Source: Pictodentalium vernedei
Taxonomy: Eukaryota; Mollusca; Scaphopoda; Dentaliida; Dentaliidae
Direction of reading: 5' to 3'
Assembly: GCA_031216915.1 (NCBI GenBank)
Contig: CM062296.1
Span: 59,084,584 to 59,148,583, forward strand
Length of the DNA: 64,000 nucleotides
Shown: positions 42,535 through 53,018 of the stretch, piece after piece
How positions within the stretch are numbered: the first letter of the stretch is position 1
Layout of the letters: each line of letters opens with the position of its first letter
Made by a program: the position numbers and the translations under genes
Notes under the pieces: generated by a model
What the model was told of the DNA's origin: nothing
Seen by the model: the letters and a program-made list of their open reading frames with translations, nothing else
Database searches by the model: none

Positions 42535-43473
42535 TAGTGTTGCGGACCGGACGGCAAACAAACGGTCAGGTACCGGTCCAGGCGTGGTCCGCGGTACGGT
42601 TCGATGAGGACCGGGCCGCCCCTGCTGTACTGGTACTCAGGCACGCTGGACCGGTCCGGGGCGGTCCAAGGGACCGGTCCAGGGAGACGCAAAGGGAAGT
42701 TTTGCACTCTCCCAATTGATACACAAACTGATAATTTCATCTTGATAGACGGTGAATACATTGAAGTCGAGTAAGTTTGAAGTATCTGTCAACTATATTA
42801 AGCCAATCTGTCACCAATCAACCACCTGCATTCTGTGATTCCTGTCACGGGTGTCGGGTGAAGGTATCAGCGATGAGCGGTTCTACAAAAAAGTTCCCAA
42901 AATAGCGGACGCTCAAATTCGGTGACAAGAAGCTGTCATTCAATTCCGTTGTCGGCAAAGAATTTCAACGTGTATTGTGTATCTATTTCTATAAACCCCG
43001 ATCTGGATTATGTGCACATGGAAACTATTTAGTTGGTAGTAACTTGGTCCCTGTATTTCATCTGGTAGGTTTGGTGTGGTGACCCTATTAAATTGGACCA
43101 TGGGCGCAGATCGTGTGTGTGTGGGGGGGGGGGGAGGCAGTGGGTGGGTGGGGGAGGGGATTATCCCCACAAAGTTTTTTCGGGGGGGGGGGGCATTACA
43201 TGTTATGCCCCCCCCCCCCCCCGCGCTCCTCCCACATATATAGGTCCGATACCAGCTGATATTGTTCGAGCAATGCTGCAATAGGTGAAAATCGCGTATT
43301 TTCAGGTTGCTTTTTCAAAATTTCCTCCCGCAAGGCCAAACCATGCTTGGCCCTGCGCGTTGTGTGTCCTAGCAATGCTACAATAGGCGGAAATCGTGTA
43401 TTTTCCGTTTACATTTTCAAATTTTCCGCCCGCAGGACCAAAACATGGTTGGCCCTGCGCATTGTGTAGACCC

Positions 43474-43504
<31 letters not shown>

Positions 43505-43660
43505 ACACTCTAAAGAGAGAGACCTGTGCCCCTGAATTGGACGGCCTTGGACCGGTCCATCTAGAAAAGAATGGACCGCCTGCCCGAATATCGGACCGCT
43601 ATTTCATGGACCGGACCGGACCGGAACACCATTGGCGGTCCGGTATGGTCCGCATCACTG
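42535..43660 (+). mobile_element. hAT-like non-autonomous element in the left foldback arm
   Basis: 1,126 bp flanked by an exact 8-bp duplication CTAACCAA (42,527-42,534 and 43,661-43,668). Ends TAGTGTTGCGGACCGG and GGTCCGCATCACTG are imperfect inverted repeats; 8-bp duplications and CAGTG-type ends fit hAT transposons. Subterminal regions are packed with GGACCGG/CCGGTCC motifs. The interior holds two ~100-bp direct repeats (GCAATGCT...AATAGG...CCAAAACATGG...CCCTGCGC) and G/C homopolymer runs, including C20 at 43,471-43,490. No transposase. Confidence 0.85.
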
Positions 43661-43704
43661 CTAACCAACATATCGGGAAAACGTCTCGTGAAGTTTAAAA
43701 ATTT

Positions 43705-45219
43705 AATGGAGCAGTTCTTAAAAGTGCCTCTGTGGGGTAGGGTGGGGAAGGGCAAAAATGATGGATTTCGTATGTATGTTTGTTTGTCTGTGTGTCTGCC
43801 ATAGAAATAAATATGGAGCCATCCATAGTGCCCAAAATTGGCCTACGTTATGGCGGAGGTCATTGTCAGGTTTAAAAAAGTGCAGGGGTGGGATTGGAGA
43901 GGGGAACCAAAAGCTATGACCAATTTGTTTTTTACTGATATAGGTCCTTAAAGGGGTCTACTAGTGGTGACTTTTTATCAGGAATCTTAAAGGTTTCAAA
44001 AAATTGCCGGTGGTGGTGTTGGGAAGGGGCAATACTTGTGGATTTTGTGTGTATGTCTGTATGACCACTATAAAAAGACATACGGAGCCACCCACAGTGC
44101 ACAAGCTGGTTCTGCTAGGGTTTTTTTTTTCTACGCCGGGAGTCATGGATTGAAAAAGTCAGGATTGAAAAAGTGCCGGGGTGGGGAGAGTCACCCAATG
44201 TCATGACAATTTTTCTTTTCACCTCTATAGATATTCAAAGGGGTCTACCTGAGGTCACCTTTTACCGGCAATATTATGGTTCGGTTAAGGCCGCAGGCCT
44301 GCCCAAGTTACTCTTTTGAAGTCAGGGCTGTGGTTTTATGAACTGTTTTTTCGTAGAAATTTACCGTACAGCATCGGGTAACCCTGCTAGTATTATTCGT
44401 TAAAACCTGTTTTGACTCATCATTTTCACACAGGTAACAATGTTGGGAAGCAGTTTAGTATGCCAGAATGCTCGAAATGCATCCCCACCCCCTCTTTCCC
44501 CCACAGAATTTCAAATTGCTCTGCGGCTCCTGGGTCAGCATGTTTTCGGTGTCATTGTGGGGCATGTCACGGTGTTATGTTCATGGAAGCAGGTGACTGT
44601 TTTGAACAAATCACGCGATAATGCCTCAGGTGTAGGGCCGTCGCTAGGGCCTTTTAATGAGGGGTGGGGGTGAGAGCCCTCGAAATTCCAACTGGGTAGT
44701 GGGCGCGTTCTTGACAAACTATTAGAACTGTAGAGCTTCTTAATTCGGCGAGCACGGTCGCGCCGGGCCGCCCATGGTTCGGCCCGACGTGAGAAAATTG
44801 TTAAATTTGAAATTAAAAGGAGCAATTTCCTGGCTTCTGGAGGGAGTGTCAATCCCCACTTCAGAATACCCCAAAAAGTTTCATTTGGGCCGATTTAGGG
44901 CGGGAAAATGTTGAAAGTTTTTACTATTATCCCGATAGTTTCGTAGGCTAGCGAATATTTTTCGCTTTGAGAAAAATGTTTGCCGTCCCCCAAAAAATTT
45001 CAGACACTGTTTTTTTCTCCACCAATGAGCAACTAATTCATGTCTGTCATTAAACTAGTTGTAATCCTATATGTGAGTCTTATATTGTTATCACTGCGAT
45101 GTTTATTCAACACACAGATTACACACAGCTATGACAATAGGAGCACATTAACTAATTAACAAAAGAAATTATGTTCAATAGAAGGTTATTTTGGATGAGT
45201 GGTAATTGAACATAGGAGA
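43705..45219. other. Unique core (loop) of the foldback element
   Basis: About 1.5 kb between the arms. 43,720-44,290 contains two or three diverged direct units sharing GTGGGGAAGGGGC-like, GGATTT(C/T)GTATGTATGT, AAAGGGGTCTAC and CGGAGCCA(C/T)CC text. No ORF above ~105 codons and no transposase motif was seen, so the element is non-autonomous as it stands. Confidence 0.7.
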
Positions 45220-45263
45220 AAATTTTTAAACTTCACGAGACGTTTTCCCGATATGTTGGTTAG

Positions 45264-46356
45264 CAGTGATGCGGACAATGGTGTTCCGGTCCGGTCCGGT
45301 CCAAGAAATAGCGGTCCGATATTCGGGCAAGCGGTCCATTTTTTTTTCTAGATGGACCGGTCCAAGGCGGTCCAATTCAGGAGCACAGGACTCTCTCTTT
45401 AGAGTGTGTGTGTGTGGGGGGGGGGGGGGGGGGGGGGGTATGGGCTACACAACGCGCAGGGCCAACCATGTTTTGGTCCTGCGGGCGGAAAATTTGAAAA
45501 TGTAAGCTGAAAATACACGATTTCCGCCTATTGGAGCATTGCTTGGGCGCATAACGCGCAGGACCAAGCTTGGTTTGGCCCTGTGGGAGGAAATTTTGAA
45601 AAAGCAAACTGAAAATACGCGATTTTCGCCTATTGCTGCATTGCTCGAATAATATCAGCTGGTATCGGACCTATATATGTGGGAGGAGCGCGGGGGACAT
45701 AACATGTAATCCCCCCCCCCCGAAAACTGGGTGGGGCATGCACGCCCCCTCGTCTCGCACCCCCCCCCCCCCCCCTATGATCTGCGCCCATGGTCCAATT
45801 TAATAGGGTCACCACACCAAACCTACCAGATGTAATACAGGGACCAAGTTACCACCAACTAAATAGTTTCCATGTGCACATAATCCAGATCGGGGTTTAT
45901 AGAAATAGATACACAATACACATTGAAATTCTTTGCCGACAATGGAATTGAATGACAGCTTCTTGTCACCGAATTTGAGCGTCCGCTATTTTGGGAACTT
46001 TTTTGTAGAACCGCACATCGCTGATACCTTCACCCGACACCCGTGACAGGAATCACAGGATGCAGGTGGTTGATTGGTGACAGATTGGCTCAATATAGTT
46101 GACAGTTACTTCAAACTTACTCGACTTCAATGTATTCACCGTCTATCAAGATGAAATTATCAGTTTGTGTATCAATTGGGAGACTGCAAAACTTCCCTTT
46201 GCGTCTCCCTGGACCGGTCCCTTGGACCGCCCCGGACCCGTCCAGCGTGCCTGTGTACCGGTACAGAGGGGGCGGCCCGGTCCTCATCGGACCGTACCGC
46301 GGACCACGCCTGGACCGGTACCTGACCGTTTGTTTGCGGTCCGGTCCGCAACACTA
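45264..46356 (-). mobile_element. hAT-like non-autonomous element in the right foldback arm
   Basis: 1,093 bp, mirror image of 42,535-43,660. Flanked by TTGGTTAG (45,256-45,263) and TTTGTTAG (46,357-46,364), i.e. the same 8-bp duplication with one change. Begins CAGTGATGCGGAC and ends GTCCGCAACACTA. Contains a G23 tract (45,416-45,438) opposite the C20 of the left copy. Confidence 0.85.
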
Positions 46357-46670
46357 TTTGTTAGCGAGTCATATTTCAATATTAAAACACAACTTGTTTG
46401 TAACAGTACAGTAAACAATCAACACTGCTCATTTGACATTTTCATGGGAAAAAATCTTATTTATTTCGCGTGATTACAAAGGGTCGAAAAAAATCGTGTG
46501 AAGCGCATACAAAACAATCTCTCAGTGGAATTCTTTGTCTGAAGTTGTGTGCCTGCATCAAGTTTATCTTGCTTTTTTCCCCCAGTTAGGTCCCATTGTT
46601 CGCGTTTGTAACGACTCAACTGATTGGCTCGTGGAGTGTATTGCATCGTGGGATTTTAGCATCATCCTGA

Positions 46671-47510
46671 ATAATTATGGTCGATCCAGGGTCGGACAAA
46701 TTATTTTAGGTTCATCCTCAATTAATATAGGATGAACCTCAAATATTTATGTCGAACCTGGTTCAACATGAAGCAATAATTATGGTCGATCCAGGGTCGG
46801 ACAAATTATTTCAGGTTCATCCTCAATTAATATAGGATGAACCTGAAATATTTATGTCGAACCTGGTTCAACATGAAACAATAATTATAGTCGATCCAGG
46901 GTCGGACAAATTATTTCAGGTTGATCCTCAATTAATATAGGATGAACCTGAAATATTGATGTCGAACCTGGTTCAACATGAAACAATAATTATGGTCCAT
47001 CCAGGGTCGGACAAATTATTTCAGGTTCATCCTCAATTAATATAGGATGAACCTGAAATATTTATGTCGAACCTGGTTCAACATGAAACAATAATTATGG
47101 TCCATCCAGGGTCGGACAAATTATTTTAGGTTCATCCTCAATTAATATAGAATGAACCTGAAATATTGATGTCGAACCTGGTTCAACATGAAACAATAAT
47201 TATGGTCCATCCAGGGTCGGACAAATTATTTCAGGTTCATCCTCAATTAATATAGGATGAACTTGAAATATTTATGTCGAACCTGGTTCAACATGAAACA
47301 ATAATTATGGTCCATCCAGGATCGGACAAATTATTTCAGGTCCATCCTCAATTAATATAGGATGAACCTCAAATATTGATGTCGAACCTGGTTCAACATG
47401 AAACAATAATTATGGTCGATCCAGGGTCGGACAAATTATTTTAGGTTCATCCTCAATTAATATAGGATGAACCTGAAATATTTATGTCGAACCTGGTTCA
47501 ACATGAAACA
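46671..47510 (-). repeat. 105-bp tandem array, right arm, eight units
   Basis: Unit boundaries at 46,671, 46,776, 46,881, 46,986, 47,091, 47,196, 47,301, 47,406 and 47,511, exactly 105 apart. Reverse complement of the left-arm array, two units longer. Confidence 0.94.
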
Positions 47511-47569
47511 ATAATTATAGTCCATCCAGGGTCGGACAAATTATTGATCGCGTACGAGAGGGTCATAAA

Positions 47570-47653
47570 TATTATTTTAGGATGAGCCTGAAATAATATA
47601 TGATGAACCTGAAATAATATAGGATGAACCTGAAATAATATAGGATGAACCTC
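47570..47653 (-). repeat. 21-bp tandem repeats at the right foldback tip
   Basis: Four units of CCTGAAATAATATAGGATGAA (with variants), inverted relative to 41,440-41,535. Confidence 0.88.
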
Positions 47654-47829
47654 AATAATTATTTAATTGTTTGGTGGTCATGGTAACCCGCGTGACAACC
47701 AAACATGGCGCCACCAGGTCACGTGACTATGACGTCACATGAGATCCTGCATGAGATCCTGCCAAACAGGGACTATCCATCCCTCTCCTACTACTAATGC
47801 AGCTGACTGCCATACTCCTCCATCTCAGC

Positions 47830-48610
47830 TAAACAGAATGATGATTGTCTTTCCATACATTAATTGTGCCAAGTTTTGTTTACATTGGCCAAGTAGTTGA
47901 AGAGAAAAAGATGAAAATGTGATTTCCCATAATGTTTCCATTGTAAATATGAGCCGCAATTGCGGCCATGTTTGCAACCCAATCAACATTAAATGAGGAC
48001 CGTTGGTAAAGGGTGTCCCAGTCAACAATAATGTGAAGTTATAAACAATTGGACTTAGAGTTTAAGAGGAGACGATTTTTGAAAATCGACCAATCAGAAT
48101 CAAAGAACACCGCTGGCGACCTTGTTTTTCAACCGACGTGCACAAAATGAGCTTAAATGAAGGGAATGTCCTATATACCATTCCTCCTAAGTTTGGTTCA
48201 AATGTGCTTAGTAGTTCCAGATAGGAAAATGAAAATGTGATTCCCCATAGAGTTTACATGGTAATTATGAGCCTCAATTGCGGTCACGTTTGCAACCCGA
48301 TCAACATATTGAGGGCGGTTGGTAGAATGTGTACCAGTCATCAATCATGTGAAGTGTGTGAAGTGTCAAAACATTTGGCTGTGTAGTTTCTGGAGAAGAT
48401 TGTAAAAAATCAGCAGATCAGAATTAAAGAATGCCTCTGGTGGCCATGTTTTTCATCCGAAGATAAAAATGCTCGTTTGCAGAGGACCGCCGATACACAA
48501 TTTTTCCCAAGTTTGGAACACATCTGCTGAGCAGTTCCAGAAAAGAAGGAGAAAATGTGAAAAGTTTAAGGACGACAAAGGACACCAAGCGATGGCAATA
48601 GCTCATGTGA
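47830..48610 (+). repeat. ~300-bp degenerate tandem repeat, about 2.5 units
   Basis: Recurrent text: CCAAGTTTGG or CTAAGTTTGG, AGTAGTTCCAGA or AGCAGTTCCAGA, GAAAATGTGATT, CGATTTTTGAAAATCGACC-like, CAATTGCGG(C/T)CA(T/C)GTTTGCAACCC. Unit starts fall near 47,868, 48,185 and 48,510. The last unit is repeated at 49,738-49,960. No ORF. Confidence 0.72.
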
Positions 48611-48689
48611 CCCTTTGGGCCAGCTGAGCAAAAATAAAAAAATAGCTTCCGTATTAAATTTATTTCCAGAAAAATTTCCAGTAAGAATA

Positions 48690-49735
48690 CAGTCGCCGTG
48701 GACTGGTTGCAATCAACGCTTGGGGAATGAAGTCCACGCTTGCATTTACCAGGTAATAAAAATCGTCATCAGTAAAATTTCAATTAATGAATCTCCGAGT
48801 TGTAGTCTGTGATTTATTACTTAATTTTTTGATGATTATTAATATAATTAGTGTTTGGAATCTAATATTACTGTGTCCGTGGAAAGATTGTCCACCAGTG
48901 GAAAGTGACCAGTCCACGGCGGTCGTACTGTTGGTAACGAAATAACTTGTGCATTGAATCATAGACAAATACAACTTTCAAATTTAAATGTTTCCTTTAA
49001 ATCAACAAACCTAATTTAACTCATTTGGTTCACATTATAAAGTTCAGCCACATGTTTCTGGTCACTTTTAACGGGTATGCTATATATCCACCGATGCAAT
49101 CGTATTAGATTCCAATTGCTAATTATAGGAATACTCATCAAACAATTAATCAATTCATTTTTTCTGATGATGACTTTCATTACCTGGTAAACACACGCGC
49201 GGAGATTACTGCCAACGTATGGTTTACGACCCACCCACTATGGGTGTAATGTAGCAGCTTAAGCCGAATATTCATATATGATAAATTATTTTTTCACAAT
49301 TTATCGGAGTTGATAGAGACAGAAACATACTCTCAAAATAATTCTAATGAAACAAAAACATTTATTATTTTAACTTTATTATTTAACAGCAAGTAAGCAC
49401 ATGAATAATTCACTGAAGCCAAAATATGAGTTTTAATGTTTGTAACAAAGTCCAGCTTATATCAATTATAACCACTCGGTTTTATATTTTTAGACATGTG
49501 AACCATCGTCCTGCAGTACACCCGAGTAAACAATGCCACCGTGCAAGTGCCCACTTGGGCACTTGCACGGTGGCATTGTTTACTATGGTGTACTGCAGGA
49601 CTAAGGTGTACTGCAGGGGGGATTCGAACTGAGGACCTGTCGGCTTGCAGCCTGCCCCTCTCACTACTGAGTCACTGCGCCCCTAGTAGTGAAATATATT
49701 TCTCATAATCTATTGGATATCATCCGACGAGAATA
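48690..49735. repeat. Repeat C, copy 3, with SINE portion
   Basis: Follows 34,725-35,730 almost throughout (GCCGTGGACTGGTTGCAATC, GTTTGGAATCTAATATTAC, AACATTTATTATTTTAACTT). The end (49,610-49,690) is a minus-strand tRNA-like SINE head with A-box-like GTGACTCAGTAG and B-box-like GTTCGAATCCCC. It is bracketed by 48,463-48,685 and its ~220-bp direct repeat 49,738-49,960. Confidence 0.75.
49510..49600. repeat. Hairpin within the SINE portion of repeat C copy 3
   Basis: Arms of ~42 bases: CTGCAGTACACC...GTAAACAATGCCACCGTGC and its inverse GCACGGTGGCATTGTTTAC...GGTGTACTGCAG, loop around CCCACTTGGG. The parallel site at 35,571 has only one arm, so part of the SINE has been copied in inverted orientation. 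Confidence 0.85.
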
Positions 49736-49737
49736 AA

Positions 49738-49960
49738 CTGTAAAATGTGAAATGGCTCGTTTCTAGAGGACCGCCGATAGACCATACTTCCCAAGTTTGG
49801 AACACATCCGCTCAGCAGATCCAGAAAAGAAGGAGAAAATGTGAAAACCTTACGGACGACAAAGGACGCCAAGCGATGTCATTAACTCGTGTGGCACTTT
49901 GGGCCAGGTGAGCCAAAAATAAAAGAAACGCTTCCGTATTAAATTTATTTCCAGAAAAAA
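49738..49960 (+). repeat. Direct duplicate of 48,463-48,685
   Basis: Shared text AGAGGACCGCCGATA, GAACACATC(T/C)GCT, GGACGACAAAGGAC and CTTCCGTATTAAATTTATTT. It brackets repeat C copy 3. Confidence 0.8.
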
Positions 49961-51191
49961 TATTAGCTGTCGATAATTTCACAGAAATATAAAAATGCTC
50001 AAGAGCTTGTTCGGATCACATACATATTTGTATGATTCTACGTACAGGAAAGCAAAAAACTTGTTGACCACAATTAGTAAAATCATTCCCAGAAAAATCA
50101 AAAAGCAGTAACTTTGTAAATTAAAATTGTTGTCCAAACAAATCTTATCCTCAAACAAGAATTACCAGGTGATTCAACTATGTTCGTACATAGTCGGGAA
50201 TTACACTACTCTTATTTATTACATATGATTAATTTACTATTATCAAACTCGACTGATATGGCTTCAAACGCAGCAGATATGATGCAGATCTCGGCCGATA
50301 AAAATCAAGCTAGAGTTGTCCGCCTTGATGTGGTACTGAGCGCAACCATTGCGCATACCTCGAAATAGTTTACAGTAATTGATCGACCACATCTGAAAAA
50401 CTGTTGTTTCCAGAAATAATGGAGTAGTTTGAATCTAATGTTTTGTATGGTGAGGAAAATTACGTGAATTGAGAAAAGAAAGAGAGTTGTAAAGACAATC
50501 TAGCGCATACCAAGATTCAGAGTCGTAGATTCGTAGAAGTGGGAGACGGGTTAATTCAGCAATTCGAACGTCGCAGCGGACCCTGTGGGGAAGCCTATTC
50601 TTTCCGATGGCTAAAATGTGAGAAGGGGAGACAGTGTGAAATGAACGAGAAACAATTAGAAAACAACGACTAAATATTTGTGTTGGTTTAATAAATAAAA
50701 AAGGTGTTCCCTCGGTCTGTTTCATATCGGCCGAGATACTAGCACTCGGTAACTTCACATCAGCTTTCGACCTTGGGTGTCAGGCTGTTGCGAAGTTACC
50801 TCGGGCCGATATGAAACTATCTGTGTAATGACCTCTAAATGGCATCGTAAAAAATCGTAACCCTTTTCGTGTTGATTTAATAATTTGTACGCGTTGGTAA
50901 CATAAAATTAGTTGAACGGATCTTATTCATTTGTTGGTGCATAATGCCACACCAGCCAAGGCTATATCGTGGCGAAAGATGACAAGACCAGCGTAATATA
51001 TTGTGAGTTTTTCAAATATGAATTTGTAAGTGTTCATCACGTTGTTCCTTCTCCATAAAACTTTCCCAACAAATGCAACACTTGAATCGTTCTCCATTAG
51101 AAAGTTTTTGTACGGGGAAAACTTTATTGGAATTATTCGACAAACAATTGTTGATATCACTTTCACCATTACATTCAACATTATTGTAAAA
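49961..51191. other. Non-coding interval before the zinc-finger ORF
   Basis: No repeat or gene recognised apart from a possible hairpin at ~50,727-50,817 (GTTTCATATCGGCCGAG / CTCGGGCCGATATGAAAC-like). An AATAAA on the minus strand (TTTATT at 51,123-51,128) could serve as polyadenylation signal for the zinc-finger ORF. Confidence 0.55.
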
Positions 51192-51905
51192 TCATTTGTC
51201 TGTAGTTGGGTAGTCGTCTTCCGAGTTGACCCTGGAATATTTACTCCAAATGGCATGGTTATTATTAAGCACACTATCCAATGATTTTCCGTCACTATAC
51301 ATCATCGTATCGTTATTATTACATTCCTCCATCTTTGAGTATTTATCACAAATATCAAATGTTGTCATTGTAGTCCCAATATGCATTTGAATGTGACCAT
51401 CAAGTGTTTCACTTCGAGAGAAGGACATTTCGCAAATGTCACATGTGAAAGATTGTCTACGATTTGGCGTTGAAGAATGTAGTTTCTGTTTATGCCCTAT
51501 AAGATTCCGTTTGTGACGGAAACGTTTTTCACAATCAGAGCACTCGAAAGGTCTATCGTCAGTGTGGGTGATCTGATGTTGTTTGAGGCACGGTTTCGAA
51601 CGGAAACTTTTCGCACAAAGAGAACATTCAAATGGTTTGTCGTCAGTGTGCGTGGTCTGATGAATCTTCAGGGTCGATGTAGATCGGAAAGGTCTTTGAC
51701 AAATTGAACATTTGAAAGGTTTTTCTCCTGTATGGATCATTTTATGTGCGCTGAGGTTTGATGTGTAGCTGAATTGCTTCCCACAAAAAGAACATTCAAA
51801 CGGCTTCACGCCATTATGCATCCTTTGATGATATACAAGTAGCGATTTTATTTTGAACAATTTTCCACAAAAAGAACACTCGAAGGGTCTTTTATCCACA
51901 TGCAT
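51192..51905 (-). CDS. C2H2 zinc-finger protein, six fingers
   Basis: 237 residues from ATG at 51,905. Six consecutive C2H2 fingers: FECSFCGKLF...HQRMH, FECSFCGKQF...HKMIH, FKCSICQRPF...HQTTH, FECSLCAKSF...HQITH, FECSDCEKRF...HKQKLH (H-x4-H) and FTCDICEMSF...HIQMH. Most linkers are TGEKPF-like (HTGEKPFKC, HTDDKPFEC), followed by an acidic, asparagine-rich 50-residue tail. The residues just before the ATG (INVLQRMH) look like the end of an earlier finger whose first His is Leu, and the frame is closed by TAA eight to nine codons upstream. This may therefore be the last exon of a longer gene (AG at 51,927-51,928 on minus could be an acceptor) or a 5'-truncated copy. Probably nuclear, DNA-binding; no orthologue can be named. 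Confidence 0.85.
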   Translation of the reverse strand: MHVDKRPFECSFCGKLFKIKSLLVYHQRMHNGVKPFECSFCGKQFSYTSNLSAHKMIHTGEKPFKCSICQRPFRSTSTLKIHQTTHTDDKPFECSLCAKSFRSKPCLKQHQITHTDDRPFECSDCEKRFRHKRNLIGHKQKLHSSTPNRRQSFTCDICEMSFSRSETLDGHIQMHIGTTMTTFDICDKYSKMEECNNNDTMMYSDGKSLDSVLNNNHAIWSKYSRVNSEDDYPTTDK

Positions 51906-52114
51906 TCTCTGGAGTACGTTGATGGACTTTTATTACTAGAATATACAAGATGTGAGTGATGCTGAAATTAAAAAAAATTATATCAAACGTAGCAAAACAG
52001 ACATGGAGGGGACCAACGGTATCTGTGCGTAGAGTACTATAATTGTCTAACGATTGACAAGAAAAAAATATTACAAGAAAAGGAGCAGCATGCGGTGACT
52101 AAATACACATTTAC
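51906..52114. other. Spacer upstream of the zinc-finger ORF
   Basis: Short AT-rich stretch. It may contain an intron or promoter of the zinc-finger gene, but no core promoter element is convincing. Confidence 0.4.
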
Positions 52115-53018
52115 TGTACGGAAGTGGTACCCCTAAACCAGACGGCCGTAAAGAGCGTGGAAATCTTGCAGAACGATGCAGGCCGATGGATAACGGTGTC
52201 GAGTAATGCCGCAGCGTTAGATGCAATCATGGGTGAGCTTGGGTGGATGAGGATCAAGGACAGGATAGACCTGTTGAAACTCGGTTATCTTAATTATTTG
52301 GTAAATCTCCCCGACAGCCGACGGTGTAAAGTAATGTTCCTGAGAATTTTCAACTCAAATATCAAAACGCGATGGATGGTCCAAGTGAGGGAGCTAGTAG
52401 AGAACTACTCATTGGAGACCTCGGACCTGGACGTTGGGGGCAAACCAGGGTAAAAAAGAGAAAGGGTCATGGAGGATTGTAACCGTAATTGGCGAAAGGG
52501 GGTCAAATCAAAGAGGTCTTTGGGTGGCCTGCGTGATAAAGAGAGGCCAGGTTTTGAAGGGTACCTTCATGGCACCTTCGGGGGGGGGGGGGGGTCACTG
52601 TTGTTCAAGCTGAGGTCGCGATCACTGGAGGTGAGGGGAAAAATTGGGAAGGACGGTGAAAGGGAGTGCCAGATGTGTAACTTGGCCATGGCGGAGACCC
52701 TGGAACACTTTCTTCTAGAATGCCCAAAGTATCAGTCTAAAAGAATGAGATTCACTGGGAGTATAATGGGGAAGTGGGATGGGAGAATGAAGGACATGTG
52801 GTTAGGGGGAGACTCGAAGGAGAGGGTTAATATGCTAATCGGAGAGATTGGGAAGAATGGGGCAAGGCATGCCATCAAGCAGTTCGTCTCCGAGTGTTGG
52901 GAGGAGAGGAGAAGCGTGGAAATAGGGAGGCAGTTGGGAGTTCAGGGGTAACCATGGCCTTCTCGTCCGAAAACCGCGACAAATCAGCGGCTGGCCAAAG
53001 TGTTATTATTATTATTAT
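52115..53018 (+). mobile_element. LINE family B, 5'-truncated 3' end
   Basis: Starts within the C-terminal domain at GTACCCCTAAACCAGACGG and ends GACAAATCAGCGGCTGGCC followed by (TTA)n at ~53,003-53,018. About 0.9 kb, consistent with abortive target-primed reverse transcription. Confidence 0.9.
52124..52951 (+). pseudogene. Family-B ORF2 C-terminal domain fragment
   Basis: Two same-frame pieces (52,124-52,453 and 52,469-52,951) split by TAA at 52,451-52,453. Contains NDAGRWITVSSNAAALDAI, GSLLFKLRSRSLEVRGKIG and the C2HC cluster CQMCNLAMAETLEHFLLECP. A G15 tract at 52,580-52,594 adds glycines at the TFGG position without breaking the frame. Confidence 0.88.

Larger units (their letters stand above)
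41425..47664. mobile_element. 6.2-kb foldback element with ~2.3/2.4-kb inverted arms
   Basis: Left arm 41,425-43,704 and right arm 45,220-47,664 are reverse complements over their whole length, separated by a ~1.5-kb unique core. Both ends read AAATAATTATTGAGG(T). From the outside in, each arm holds: four ~21-bp TTCATCC...ATTTCAGG units; the unique block CTCTCGTACGCGATCAATAA; an array of 105-bp repeats (six left, eight right); ~300 bp single-copy; a hAT-like insertion; ~40 bp to the core. The arms differ by substitutions and array length, so they are not an assembly mirror. No transposase ORF and no clear target duplication. The architecture resembles foldback-type DNA transposons (known examples: Drosophila FB and Galileo, sea urchin TU), but relationship to any of them is unproven. 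Confidence 0.88.

Noticed and set aside
42940..43281. 113-codon proline/glycine-rich frame in the hAT-like element
   Set aside because: Generated by G/C homopolymer runs; no conserved domain, and overlapping frames on the opposite strand are equally open.
44535..44852. 105-codon minus frame in the foldback core as a transposase remnant
   Set aside because: No DDE/D, zinc-finger or helix-turn-helix motif was seen, and it overlaps other random frames.
41591..47510. Possible CRISPR array or centromeric satellite
   Set aside because: 105-bp units abut without unique spacers, occur as two inverted arrays inside a foldback, and the surrounding DNA is animal-type. Six to eight units are too few to call a centromere.
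41425..47664. Assembly mirror artefact as the explanation for the palindrome
   Set aside because: The arms differ by scattered substitutions, array copy number (6 versus 8) and homopolymer lengths, which an artefactual mirrored read would not show. A long-read check is still the decisive test.
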